Positions 54,830 to 63,510 of a stretch of 64,000 bases of DNA are shown here, piece by piece; position 1 is the stretch's first letter, and each line of letters starts with the position of its first letter. The stretch is taken from the NCBI RefSeq assembly GCF_009826975.1, contig NZ_WUMO01000007.1, positions 1 to 64,000 on the forward strand. Reading direction: 5' to 3'. Origin of the DNA: Flavobacterium sp. HBTb2-11-1. Lineage in GTDB: Bacteria; Bacteroidota; Bacteroidia; Flavobacteriales; Flavobacteriaceae. The position numbers and the translations under genes were made by a program. The notes below the pieces were generated by a model. It worked only from the letters and a program-made list of their open reading frames with translations, was not told where the DNA came from and did no database searches.

Positions 54830-55510
54830 TTAATGTGCCATCGCCATACAGAGTATACTAATCTTAGCGCCAGGTATTTTTAGCAAAGCTTTTGAGCATG
54901 CTTCAAGTGTGGCACCCGTTGTAAGCACATCGTCAACAATTAAAAAATGTTTGTTGTAATCAGATTCGGTAAATTTGACATCAAAAATGTTTTCAATATT
55001 TTCAGATCTTCCCAAAAGATTTTTCTTGGATTGCGTTTTGGTATATAATTTACGGATTAGGATATTTTCTGCAAAAGGAATTTCAAAACCCGATGCAATT
55101 GCTTTTCCAAAAGTGGTGACCTGATTGTAACCTCGTTCTTTAAACTTTCTTTTATGAAGTGGAACGGGAATTACAGCATCAAAAGGAATTTCTAATTGAA
55201 GCTCCTTTAGATCTTCTGCATACCAATTTCCTAAGACAGTTCCGATTTCCTGATGCCCTTTGTATTTTAAATTATGGATTAACTCTTGAACCATTCCTTT
55301 TTTATTGAAATACAAAAAAGCTGATGCAAATTGAATGTCAATTTTACCATAAAACTTTTTCACAGCTTCATTTTTAGGATTTAAATGATATTGGGTTAGA
55401 GGCATTTCATGTCGGCAGACGGTGCAGAAAACAGTTTCATTATGAAGCAAAAGTGATTGGCATCCGCTGCAGACTTTCGGAAAAAATAGATTTATTAGAT
55501 AATTAATCAC
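54830..55510 (-). CDS. ComF-family phosphoribosyltransferase-like protein
   Basis: A 226-residue protein. The N-terminal zinc finger has CSGC (about 14-17) and CTVC motifs. The C-terminal phosphoribosyltransferase-like domain contains the PRPP loop VDDVLTTGATL near 190. ComF supports DNA uptake in naturally competent species, but many relatives have unproven roles and may process nucleotides. The stop is 17 bases from the convergent metalloprotease stop, without a clear terminator between them. It is divergent from glyS. Confidence 0.85.
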   Translation of the reverse strand: MINYLINLFFPKVCSGCQSLLLHNETVFCTVCRHEMPLTQYHLNPKNEAVKKFYGKIDIQFASAFLYFNKKGMVQELIHNLKYKGHQEIGTVLGNWYAEDLKELQLEIPFDAVIPVPLHKRKFKERGYNQVTTFGKAIASGFEIPFAENILIRKLYTKTQSKKNLLGRSENIENIFDVKFTESDYNKHFLIVDDVLTTGATLEACSKALLKIPGAKISILCMAMAH

Positions 55511-55593
55511 AAAAAGAGAGATTTTATTTACAAAAGTAACAAAATCAAAGCTTCAATCTTTATAATTTTTCTTTTTTATAAAGCTAGTTTTTA

Positions 55594-55601
55594 TATTTTT
55601 G
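55594..55601 (+). promoter_or_regulatory. Candidate -7 box before glyS
   Basis: TATTTTTG fits TAnnTTTG and lies 8 bases before the ATG at 55609, so a transcript would be nearly leaderless. No TTG at the expected spacing is present. Confidence 0.35.
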
Positions 55602-55608
55602 CATCACT

Positions 55609-57150
55609 ATGGCAAAACAAGAAGATATATTTAAGAATGTGGTTTCGCACGCAAAAGAGTACGGATTTATTTTTCCGTCAAGCGAAGTTTATGATGGTTT
55701 AAGTGCTGTATATGATTACGCACAAAACGGTGTCGAATTAAAAAAGAATATCCGTGAATATTGGTGGAAATCAATGGTTCAGATGAATGAAAATATTGTC
55801 GGCCTTGATGCTGCAATATTGATGCATCCAACAACTTGGAAAGCTTCTGGTCACGTTGATGCTTTCAATGATCCATTAATTGATAATAAAGATTCAAAAA
55901 AGAGATATAGAGCTGACGTTTTGGTTGAAGATTTTGCTGAAAAAATTCACCAAAAAGCTCAAAAAGAAATCGAAAAAGCAAAAGCTCGTTTTGGCGATGC
56001 ATTCAACGAACAAGAGTTTGTTACTACAAACGCTCGTGTAATTGAATATTTAGCTAAAGAAAAAGAAATCAGAGAGCGTTTAGGACGTTCTTTGGGAGCT
56101 GGAGATTTAGCCGATGTTAAAGCTTTGATCGAAGAATTAGAAATTGCTGATCCTGAAACCGGTTCTAAAAACTGGACAGAAGTAAAACAGTTTAACTTAA
56201 TGTTCGGAACCAAATTGGGCGCATCTGCAGAGAATGCAATGGATTTATATTTACGTCCAGAAACGGCTCAAGGTATTTTTGTGAACTTCTTAAACGTTCA
56301 GAAATCAGGCCGTATGAAAGTTCCTTTCGGGATAGCTCAAACAGGTAAAGCGTTCAGAAACGAAATTGTGGCAAGACAATTTATTTTCCGTATGCGTGAG
56401 TTCGAACAAATGGAAATGCAATTCTTTGTTCGTCCAGGAGAAGAAATGCAGTGGTATGAGCATTGGAAAGAAACTCGTCTAAAATGGCATTTATCTTTAG
56501 GATTAGGACAAGAAAATTACCGTTTTCATGATCACGAAAAATTAGCGCACTACGCAAACGCAGCTGCTGATATCGAATTTAATTTCCCATTCGGATTTAA
56601 AGAATTGGAAGGAATTCACTCTCGTACAGACTTCGATTTAAAAGCACACGAAGAATATTCTGGAAGAAAATTACAATATTTTGATCCTGAATTAAACGAA
56701 AACTACGTTCCTTACGTAGTAGAAACTTCTGTTGGTTTAGATCGTATGTTCTTGGCTGTTTTTGCAACTTCATTAAAAGAAGAAACATTAGAAGACGGTT
56801 CTACAAGAACAGTTTTAAAATTGCCAGCAGTTTTAGCGCCAACTAAAGCAGCAGTATTACCATTAGTTAAAAAAGATGGTTTACCAGAAGTTTCAAGAAA
56901 AATCATCGAAGATTTAAAATGGGATTTCAATGTGGCTTATGATGAAAAAGATGCTGTAGGACGCCGTTACAGAAGACAAGATGCTCTTGGAACGCCTTTC
57001 TGTATTACAGTAGATCATCAAACGCTGGAAGACGAAACAGTAACGATTCGTCATAGAGATACAATGAAACAAGATCGTGTAAAAATTACTGAATTAAGAG
57101 GTATTATCGAAAATGAAGTTTCGATGAAAAACTGGTTAATGAAGATGTAA
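55609..57150 (+). CDS. glyS: Glycine-tRNA ligase
   Basis: A 513-residue class II synthetase of the dimeric alpha2 type, which charges tRNA-Gly. Family features are visible: the N-terminal FKNVVSHAKEYGFIFPSSE and GVELKKNIREYWWKSMV, motif 2 FRNEIVARQFIFRMREFEQME, motif 3 VGLDRMFLAVF, and an anticodon-binding C-terminal domain from about 405 (VLAPTKAAVLPLV). Length and start agree with Bacteroidota homologues. It is a single gene followed by a terminator. Confidence 0.97.
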   Translation: MAKQEDIFKNVVSHAKEYGFIFPSSEVYDGLSAVYDYAQNGVELKKNIREYWWKSMVQMNENIVGLDAAILMHPTTWKASGHVDAFNDPLIDNKDSKKRYRADVLVEDFAEKIHQKAQKEIEKAKARFGDAFNEQEFVTTNARVIEYLAKEKEIRERLGRSLGAGDLADVKALIEELEIADPETGSKNWTEVKQFNLMFGTKLGASAENAMDLYLRPETAQGIFVNFLNVQKSGRMKVPFGIAQTGKAFRNEIVARQFIFRMREFEQMEMQFFVRPGEEMQWYEHWKETRLKWHLSLGLGQENYRFHDHEKLAHYANAAADIEFNFPFGFKELEGIHSRTDFDLKAHEEYSGRKLQYFDPELNENYVPYVVETSVGLDRMFLAVFATSLKEETLEDGSTRTVLKLPAVLAPTKAAVLPLVKKDGLPEVSRKIIEDLKWDFNVAYDEKDAVGRRYRRQDALGTPFCITVDHQTLEDETVTIRHRDTMKQDRVKITELRGIIENEVSMKNWLMKM

Positions 57151-57169
57151 TCTTTACAGTTTATTATAG

Positions 57170-57218
57170 AAATCCCAAATTCTGTCCCAAAGCTTCGGGA
57201 GAGTTTGGGATTTTCTTT
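57170..57218 (+). terminator. Terminator after glyS
   Basis: AATCCCAAATTC pairs with the tract ending TTTGGGATT, enclosing an inner TCCCAAAGCTTCGGGA hairpin, followed by a T-rich tract. Confidence 0.8.
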
Positions 57219-57325
57219 TTTAAATAGGTATTTTATCGGTTTTTTTTGCATTTCATCCTTATGTATTAACATTTTAACCTAATGTGTTAACAATGAGATG
57301 TTTAATTTTTTTAAATCCGTAATTT

Positions 57326-57333
57326 TAAATTTG
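57326..57333 (+). promoter_or_regulatory. Candidate -7 box before LytTR gene
   Basis: TAAATTTG fits TAnnTTTG, about 95 bases before the TTG start. No clear TTG box lies upstream. Confidence 0.35.
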
Positions 57334-57427
57334 TATTACTGCAAAGCGCAATCTTTTTCTTCATATAGCAATTAAAAGTATTTTTTTGATTATGATTGCG
57401 CCGTGAGAAAACCAACAAGACCCGAAA

Positions 57428-58246
57428 TTGAAAAAGTATTCGTATATTATAATTGATGATGTTGCTGAGAGTATTTTGAAAACCCAAACAATCGCTTCAG
57501 GCTTTTCAGAATTATCTTTTAAGGCATCGGCATCAAATTTTCAGGACGGTTTAAGCTTGGTTTTAGAACATAAACCCGATTTGATTTTTCTAGAAATCGA
57601 ACCCGAAAATTTGTCAAGTCATTTGTCTCTGACTTTCGTTAGCGAATTGCACCGTTTCTTTCAGGAGATTCCAAAAATCATTATTACTACAAATAAAAAA
57701 GACAAAGCTTTTGATGCCATTCAATACGGCGTGTTTGATTATCTTTTAAAACCCGTTGCGCATATTGATCTGCTGAAAACCGTTTTGAAGCTTAAGAAAG
57801 CAAATCTTGAGGTAAAAACAGTACATTCAACAGAAGAACAGACTTCTATTGCAATTGATAATATTGGTAACGTAACGATTCCTCAGAACGCTCAAAAGCC
57901 ATTAACCATTTGCATAAAATCGTATGGCGATTACCGATATTTGAATGCCGAGGATATCTGCTATTTTCAAGCTGACAATAACTCGACCGATATTTATTTA
58001 AATACTGGCGAAATGATTACGGCCTTCAAAACGTTGAAGCATTTTGAAAGCGTTTTGACCTATCCGTTTATCCGAATTCATAACAGTTATGTCATTAATA
58101 GAAATTATATTTCGAGGATTCATAGCGGAAACTCAATCTGTTACATAAAAAACTCGACCAAAAAGATTCCTTTTTCCAAAACCTATAGAGCAAATGTAGA
58201 GCAGATAATTGCCGATTTTGCAGCAGGAAATTACCTAGAAGTCTAA
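57428..58246 (+). CDS. LytTR response regulator with altered receiver
   Basis: A 272-residue regulator: a receiver domain (about 5-125) and a LytTR DNA-binding domain (about 160-268, with RYLNAEDICYFQADNNSTDI and FIRIHNSYVINRNY). The acidic pair Asp10-Asp11, Thr88 and Lys108 are kept, but the phospho-acceptor position has Glu56 (LIFLEIEPE) instead of Asp. This suggests regulation not by phosphorylation, or a constitutively active state. The start is a TTG, since the upstream in-frame ATG at 57392 meets a stop after four codons. The island continues with a small exported protein and a sensor kinase. Confidence 0.85.
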   Translation: MKKYSYIIIDDVAESILKTQTIASGFSELSFKASASNFQDGLSLVLEHKPDLIFLEIEPENLSSHLSLTFVSELHRFFQEIPKIIITTNKKDKAFDAIQYGVFDYLLKPVAHIDLLKTVLKLKKANLEVKTVHSTEEQTSIAIDNIGNVTIPQNAQKPLTICIKSYGDYRYLNAEDICYFQADNNSTDIYLNTGEMITAFKTLKHFESVLTYPFIRIHNSYVINRNYISRIHSGNSICYIKNSTKKIPFSKTYRANVEQIIADFAAGNYLEV

Positions 58247-58420
58247 AAATTAGACAATTACATTGATTTGCTATCCATTGACTATCAATTGGGTACGATC
58301 TACCACAAACCTAATTTTTTGTATAAATTTTTTTTCAATCTGGTGTTAGTTTTACACTCTGATTCGCAAGCAAACGGCGAATTGTCTCCAAAAATTAAAA
58401 CAACATTAAAACCTCAGGTC

Positions 58421-58690
58421 ATGAAAAAAACAGCTTTAACAATCGGATTATTTTCTTTAGTAGTAGTAGCAACTTCTTTTGCGTCAACAGAAGTTCCAAC
58501 ATATTTAGCAGCAAACGATTCTATTAAAGTTTTACCAGTAGATGGTACGACGACAACTGGTGGTGGTGCAGCAGGTGGAGTTATTAAAAAACACGATTTT
58601 CATGGAGCTGCTGAATCATTCCAAAAAAATAGCAATGCAAACTTTGCAAGTGTTAATCAAGCTTTCGGACACGATAAAAAAGTAGATTAA
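58421..58690 (+). CDS. Small exported protein, unknown function
   Basis: An 89-residue protein with a clean signal peptide (MKKTALTIGLFSLVVVATSFAS) and a mature part of about 65 residues with Thr and Gly rich sequence (DGTTTTGGGAAGG) followed by HDFHGAAESFQKNS. No family is recognised. A longer frame opens at 58268, but its extra 51 residues look like read-through of the leader; the ATG at 58421 is the natural start. It lies between the LytTR regulator gene and the sensor kinase gene and is followed by a terminator. It could be a signal or an output of the system, but this is unproven. Confidence 0.75.
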   Translation: MKKTALTIGLFSLVVVATSFASTEVPTYLAANDSIKVLPVDGTTTTGGGAAGGVIKKHDFHGAAESFQKNSNANFASVNQAFGHDKKVD

Positions 58691-58725
58691 AAGAAATAAA
58701 GAAATAAAGAAATATATAAAATTAA

Positions 58726-58753
58726 GGCTGTCAATTTTTGGCAGCTTTTTTTG
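58726..58753 (+). terminator. Terminator after small exported protein gene
   Basis: GCTGTCAA pairs with TTGGCAGC (one wobble) around TTT, followed by a long T run. Confidence 0.75.
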
Positions 58754-58795
58754 TGTCTATAGTTTTACTATTTTTGATAAAATTCAAAGGCACAA

Positions 58796-60847
58796 TTGAA
58801 GAAACTAAAAAAAATACTGCTGTTTTTATTCTTTGTTATATTGGCATGTACCAAGAAAGCAGGAAACTTAGAGATGACTTCTTCTAAAGACAGCCTTCCT
58901 GCTTATCTTACTTTAGCAAATGAGGATAATCTGCCTTTGCACATTAAACAAAAATACGCTCAGAAAGCATTAAGTATTATTTTAGAACAAAAAGATGATT
59001 CGCTTAATAAAGTAAATCTTTTTAAGGTTGCTAATCGATATTACAATATGAGCGATTGGAAAGCCTATCTTAAAACAACTAAATTAATTTTAGAAAGGGC
59101 TCGGGTATCAAAGGATTCGGTACATATGGCAAAAGCCTATGTATATTTAGGTGATTACTATTTGTCGCAATCTATTTCTGATAGTGCTTTTTTGAATTAT
59201 TATAAAGCCGAAAAAACATATCAGAGAATTAATGATCAATTAAATTTGGTCAAGACTTTTTTAAATAAAGCGAATCTACAATACAACGAAGGTGATTTTT
59301 TTGAAAGTGAAATAACCGTTTTTAAAGCTTTGAGTATTTTAAAATTAAAGAAAGATGTCAATGAATTGCTTTATGAAAGCTATAATTTGTTAGGTATTTT
59401 GTATAATGAAAGAGAAGAGTTTGCCAAAGCTTTAGAGTTTCAGAATAAAGCCTTGAATATATTGGATGATAAAAAAATCCCCTCAGATTTTCAATATAAA
59501 GCAGCATCTTTAAATAACTTGGGATACATATATATGCGCATGGGGAATTATAAACGTGCCAAAGTTTTTTTTGAAAGGGGACTTCAAGAAAAAAATCTTT
59601 TTGTAGATAGATCAAGTTTATATGCAATTTTACTTGATAATTTAGGATATGCTAAGTTGAAACTAAATGATCCCAATAAGATGCCTGAGCTTTTTTATGA
59701 ATCTCTAAAAATTAGAGATAGCCTTGATCTTACTTCTGGAATGGTGTCAAGTAAAATACATCTATCAGAGTATTACGCTTTGAAAAAAGATACTCTTAAA
59801 GCAATTCAATTTTCAAAACAAGCTTTGGCATTATCTCGTACAAGTACAAGGATTATAAATACATTGGAAGCCCTCAAACAAACCGCAGAAGTGGATCCTA
59901 AAAATGCTTCTCAATATTCGAAAGAATATATTCAGCTTAACGAAAAAATGCTAAAAGCAGAGCGCAAAATGGGAGAAAAATTCTCTCGCATCGAATATGA
60001 AACCAACGAAATTAAAGATCAAAATTCTAGTCTTCAGGAAAAAAATAAAACTTTGGTTTATGTATTTAGTATTTGTACATTGCTTGGGTTGTTTTTTTAT
60101 GTTTACAAAACACAACAGGCCAAGAATCGTGAACTTCTTTTTAAACAACAGCAACAGATTGCAAATGAAGATATTTACAATTTGATGATTTCGCAACAGA
60201 ATGAAATTGAGCTTACGCGAATAAAAGAAAAGAAAAAAGTTGCCCAGGAATTGCACGACGGTGTTTTAGGACGTATGTTCGGTATTCGGATAAGTTTGGA
60301 TAGCCTAGATAAATTGGATGAATCTGAAGCTATTTCTAAAAGAAAAAAGTATCTTGATGAATTGAAAAATGTTGAACAGGATATTCGGGAAATTTCGCAT
60401 GACTTAAATAGAGAAAAATCGGAATTAATTAATAATTTTGTTTCCATTTTGAATAAACTATTTGAAGATCAGAAGAATACGTATAGTTCGAAATTGATTA
60501 CTGTTTTTGATCCTGAAATTAAATGGGATTTAATAAGCAACATCGTAAAAATCAATTTGTACAGAATTGTTCAGGAAGGACTCCAAAATTGTAATAAATA
60601 TGCTGAAGCAGATATTATTAAAGTGGAGTTTAAAAATGAAAATGGTAATCTTGTTTTAACCATTGAAGACGACGGAATCGGATTTAATACCAATAAAACT
60701 AAAAACGGAATTGGCCTTAATAATATAGAATATAGAGCAACAGAGTGTAAGGGAACAGTTACGATAAAATCTGCCAAAGGAGAAGGAACCGTTCTCACCA
60801 TAAAAGTCCCATTAGAGCCAAATAATAACCTGCATAATGACATTTGA
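58796..60847 (+). CDS. TPR sensor histidine kinase with lipoprotein-type N-terminus
   Basis: A 683-residue kinase. The N-terminal signal has a lipobox-like ILAC (Cys18), then TPR repeats (about 75-360), a coiled coil, a membrane helix (about 421-440, YVFSICTLLGLFFYVY), a HisKA_3 domain with QELHDGVLGRMFG (His487) and an HATPase domain (VQEGLQNCNKY, EDDGIGFN, GIGLNNIEYRA). It should phosphorylate the overlapping response regulator. The start is a TTG; no closer ATG precedes the signal sequence. Its stop overlaps the regulator start by 11 bases, so the two are translationally coupled. Confidence 0.9.
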   Translation: MKKLKKILLFLFFVILACTKKAGNLEMTSSKDSLPAYLTLANEDNLPLHIKQKYAQKALSIILEQKDDSLNKVNLFKVANRYYNMSDWKAYLKTTKLILERARVSKDSVHMAKAYVYLGDYYLSQSISDSAFLNYYKAEKTYQRINDQLNLVKTFLNKANLQYNEGDFFESEITVFKALSILKLKKDVNELLYESYNLLGILYNEREEFAKALEFQNKALNILDDKKIPSDFQYKAASLNNLGYIYMRMGNYKRAKVFFERGLQEKNLFVDRSSLYAILLDNLGYAKLKLNDPNKMPELFYESLKIRDSLDLTSGMVSSKIHLSEYYALKKDTLKAIQFSKQALALSRTSTRIINTLEALKQTAEVDPKNASQYSKEYIQLNEKMLKAERKMGEKFSRIEYETNEIKDQNSSLQEKNKTLVYVFSICTLLGLFFYVYKTQQAKNRELLFKQQQQIANEDIYNLMISQQNEIELTRIKEKKKVAQELHDGVLGRMFGIRISLDSLDKLDESEAISKRKKYLDELKNVEQDIREISHDLNREKSELINNFVSILNKLFEDQKNTYSSKLITVFDPEIKWDLISNIVKINLYRIVQEGLQNCNKYAEADIIKVEFKNENGNLVLTIEDDGIGFNTNKTKNGIGLNNIEYRATECKGTVTIKSAKGEGTVLTIKVPLEPNNNLHNDI

Positions 60848-61535
60848 TTTACCAGCCTCAGCTCCACAATTAGTTAAAAAGAATATTTTAATAGTAGATG
60901 ACCATCCATTTATTATTGAAGGATATAAGAATGCCATAACTCGTTATAATCCAAAACAATATGAATTTTTAATTGCTCAGGCGCACGATTGTAGATCCGG
61001 TTATGATATAATAGAAAATAATAACAACACTGATTTTGATATTGCTTTTTTGGATATCAGCATGCCTCCTTATGAAGAAAAAGAGATTTTTTCTGGCGAA
61101 GATCTGGCAAAATTGCTTCTGAAAAAGATGCCTTCATGCAAGATTATTCTTTTGACGATGTACACCGAATTGCTGAAAATCAAAACCATTATCAGAACCA
61201 TTCAGCCCAACGGATTAATTATTAAAAATGACCTCACTTTTGACGAATTGCTTTTGGCTTTTGATAAAGTAATGAAAAATGAAAAATATTACAGCCAGTC
61301 GGTTGTAAAGATGCTGAATCAATCAACTCATAATGCGATTGAAATAGATCAGTACGATAAACAGATATTAATTCATTTGGACAAAGGAACCCCAATTCAT
61401 GAAGTGTTGCAAAATATTCCAATTTCTTTAAATGCGATCATGAAACGAAAAAAGCATTTAATGGAATTGCTAAAAATAAAAAGCGGTTCTGATCACGATT
61501 TGGTAAAAGAAGCGAAAAGCAAAGGGCTTTTTTAG
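60837..61535 (+). CDS. NarL-type response regulator
   Basis: A 232-residue regulator with a receiver domain (about 15-150). The phospho-acceptor is Asp73 in AFLDISMP, with Asp21-Asp22 and the LLTMYTE region. The C-terminal 60 residues (DKGTPIHEVLQNIPIS...KKHLMELLKI) look like a HTH with a LuxR-like tail but are diverged and short. It is the likely partner of the kinase encoded upstream, with which it overlaps by 11 bases. A long hairpin downstream, converging with thiL, ends the unit. Targets are unknown. Confidence 0.85.
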   Translation: MTFDLPASAPQLVKKNILIVDDHPFIIEGYKNAITRYNPKQYEFLIAQAHDCRSGYDIIENNNNTDFDIAFLDISMPPYEEKEIFSGEDLAKLLLKKMPSCKIILLTMYTELLKIKTIIRTIQPNGLIIKNDLTFDELLLAFDKVMKNEKYYSQSVVKMLNQSTHNAIEIDQYDKQILIHLDKGTPIHEVLQNIPISLNAIMKRKKHLMELLKIKSGSDHDLVKEAKSKGLF

Positions 61536-61563
61536 AATTTAAATCCCAATAAAAGAGCAAAAT

Positions 61564-61613
61564 AAAAATTCCAAATTCCAAGATTTTTTAAGTCCTTGGA
61601 ATTTGGAATTTTT
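61564..61613. terminator. AATTCC hairpin terminator between convergent genes
   Basis: AAAAATTCCAAATTCCAAG at 61564-61582 is matched exactly by its complement at 61595-61613, a 19-bp stem with a 12-base loop. A third part-copy, TTTGGAATTTC, follows at about 61618. It belongs to the same repeat family as the atpDC hairpin. Confidence 0.85.
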
Positions 61614-61634
61614 ATTATTTGGAATTTCTAAAAT

Positions 61635-62681
61635 TTATTCTGTCAAAGCATCCCATCCGCGAGCTTTTAAAGCAATTTTTGTGTTCGCGCGGGTTACAAG
61701 ATGGATTCCTTCACTTTCTTGCGTCATATGTCCGATTACAGAGAAATTCGGATTTCCTTTTATTTTGTCGAAATCATTAATGTCGATTGTAAATAATAGT
61801 TCGTAATCTTCTCCGCCATTTATGGCAACCGTTGTACTGTCGATATTAAATTCTTCGCAAGTAGAAATAAACTGAGGATCCAAAGGCAGTTTGTCTTCAT
61901 ATAAATTACAGCCTACTTTAGATTGTTTGCAGATATGCATAATCTCAGAAGATAATCCGTCTGAGATATCAATCATTGCGTTTGGTTTTATATCTAAAGC
62001 ATGAAGCAAGGTACGAACATCTTTTCGCGCTTCAGGTTTCAATTGGCGTTCTACCAAATAAGTATAAGGATCTAAATCGGGCTGATTGTTTGGGTTGACT
62101 TGGAAAACTTGTTTTTCACGTTCTAAAACCTGCAATCCCATATACGCAGCGCCAAGATCACCGGTTACAACTAATAAATCAGTTTTTTTAGCTCCATTTC
62201 TGTAAACCAATTCATTTTCATCAGCTTCTCCAATCGCAGTAATGCTGATGATTAATCCTTTTTGAGATGAGGTAGTATCTCCACCGATGACATCCACTTT
62301 ATATTCTTTTGCGGCAAGTGTAATTCCTGCAAACAACTCTTCTAGAGCTTCAAGCGGAAAACGATTAGAAACGGCAACCGAAACCGTAATTTGAGTCGGT
62401 TTTGCATTCATCGCGCAAATGTCAGAAACGTTTACTACAACGGCTTTGTATCCTAAATGTTTCAGTGGCATGTAAGCCAAATCAAAATGAACACCTTCAA
62501 TTAATAAATCGGTCGAAACTACTACTTTTTTATCTTTAAAATCAAGAACAGCGGCGTCATCGCCAATACTTTTTAAAGTAGATTCCTGAGTAATGTCAAA
62601 GTTTTTGGTTAAATGGTCAATTAAACCAAATTCGCCCAATTGAGCTATACTAGTTCTCTGTTGATTTTTATCTTCAATCAT
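61635..62681 (-). CDS. thiL: Thiamine-phosphate kinase
   Basis: A 348-residue kinase converting thiamine phosphate to thiamine diphosphate with ATP. Family motifs are present: QLGEFGLIDHL, GDDAAVLDF near residue 42, TDLLIEGVHFD, GGDTTSSQKGL, VTGDLGAAYMGL and IDISDGLSSE. Length is normal. It is convergent with the regulator gene and divergent from dinB-like genes. A TACCTTTG box on the minus strand at 62711-62718 lies 30 bases upstream of the ATG inside a GCAAAG repeat. Confidence 0.95.
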   Translation of the reverse strand: MIEDKNQQRTSIAQLGEFGLIDHLTKNFDITQESTLKSIGDDAAVLDFKDKKVVVSTDLLIEGVHFDLAYMPLKHLGYKAVVVNVSDICAMNAKPTQITVSVAVSNRFPLEALEELFAGITLAAKEYKVDVIGGDTTSSQKGLIISITAIGEADENELVYRNGAKKTDLLVVTGDLGAAYMGLQVLEREKQVFQVNPNNQPDLDPYTYLVERQLKPEARKDVRTLLHALDIKPNAMIDISDGLSSEIMHICKQSKVGCNLYEDKLPLDPQFISTCEEFNIDSTTVAINGGEDYELLFTIDINDFDKIKGNPNFSVIGHMTQESEGIHLVTRANTKIALKARGWDALTE

Positions 62682-62700
62682 TTCTGTTAAGTTCCAAAGT

Positions 62701-62880
62701 TATTAAGGTGCAAAGGTACAAAGGATTTTTCTTTTTAAGTAACAAAGACACAAAGGTTCAGAGTTGCAAAGTTTTTTATAAACGAATTTTCCGTAGAGAC
62801 ACACCGCAGTGCATCTCCCTTGTGTATAAATTTGGGTGTAGATTTCCGATGTGTTAAACGCATTGCGGTGCGTCTAAAAT
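62701..62880. repeat. GCAAAG tract with inverted repeat
   Basis: Units of the form CAAAGG/CACAAAGG at 62701-62772 are followed by AGACACACCGCAGTGC at 62797-62812, which pairs with GCATTGCGGTGCGTCT at 62860-62875 with two mismatches. The remaining gap up to 62983 is AT-rich and holds the candidate TACTTTTG box (62946-62953) for the DinB gene. Confidence 0.65.
62711..62718 (-). promoter_or_regulatory. Candidate -7 box for thiL
   Basis: TACCTTTG on the minus strand, 30 bases before the ATG. It lies in the GCAAAGGTACAAAG repeat tract. The nearest TTG is 24 bases upstream, slightly too far. Confidence 0.4.
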
Positions 62881-62945
62881 GTGCTGAATAATATTTTTTT
62901 AAAATATTTTTTTGCTGCTGACAAACTGTTGTCACCAGCCCATTT

Positions 62946-62953
62946 TACTTTTG
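62946..62953 (+). promoter_or_regulatory. Candidate -7 box before DinB-family gene
   Basis: TACTTTTG fits TAnnTTTG and lies 31 bases before the ATG. No TTG occurs at the expected spacing. Confidence 0.4.
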
Positions 62954-62983
62954 AAGTATTAAAAATATTTAAACTTTAAAACC

Positions 62984-63463
62984 ATGAAAACATTAGAAGC
63001 ACAAGTTATTACTTCAGAAGATTTATTGAAACATTGGCAAGGGCATAGAGCGCTTACTCGTCGTTTAATTGAACTTTTTCCAGAGAAAGATTTCTTTGAA
63101 TTTTCAATAGGAGGGATGAGACCTTTCTCAAAATTAGTAGATGAACTTTTGGCGATTGCAGTTCCAGGTTTAAAAGGAATTGTAACGAAAGAAACTGCTC
63201 CATTTTCAGAAGGAACAGAAAAATTGATTTTTAAAGCCCAATATCTTGAAAAATGGGATGAAGCTACAGAAGAAATAAATAAATATTGGGAGCAACTATC
63301 AGTTGAAGATTTTAGCGAGACTTTTAACCTTTTTGGGCAATATGAATTTCCTGTAATTCAGAATATCTTATACTTTATCGATAATGAAGTGCATCACCGT
63401 GGACAAGCTTATGTGTATTTAAGAGCTTTAAATATCGAACCGCCATTTTTCTGGGAGAGATAA
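62984..63463 (+). CDS. DinB-family protein
   Basis: A 159-residue four-helix-bundle protein of the DinB/YfiT type. The C-terminal NEVHHRGQAYVYLRALN holds the metal-binding histidines, and an earlier HWQGHRALTRRLIELFP region supplies a further His. Members bind divalent metal and include damage-induced proteins and thiol-dependent transferases. No substrate can be named. It is followed after 47 bases by a second DinB-family gene on the same strand, so they are probably cotranscribed. Confidence 0.85.
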   Translation: MKTLEAQVITSEDLLKHWQGHRALTRRLIELFPEKDFFEFSIGGMRPFSKLVDELLAIAVPGLKGIVTKETAPFSEGTEKLIFKAQYLEKWDEATEEINKYWEQLSVEDFSETFNLFGQYEFPVIQNILYFIDNEVHHRGQAYVYLRALNIEPPFFWER

Positions 63464-63510
63464 TTGATAATTTTTTACTATCTTAATATCACATTCTAAA
63501 AACCACTGCT

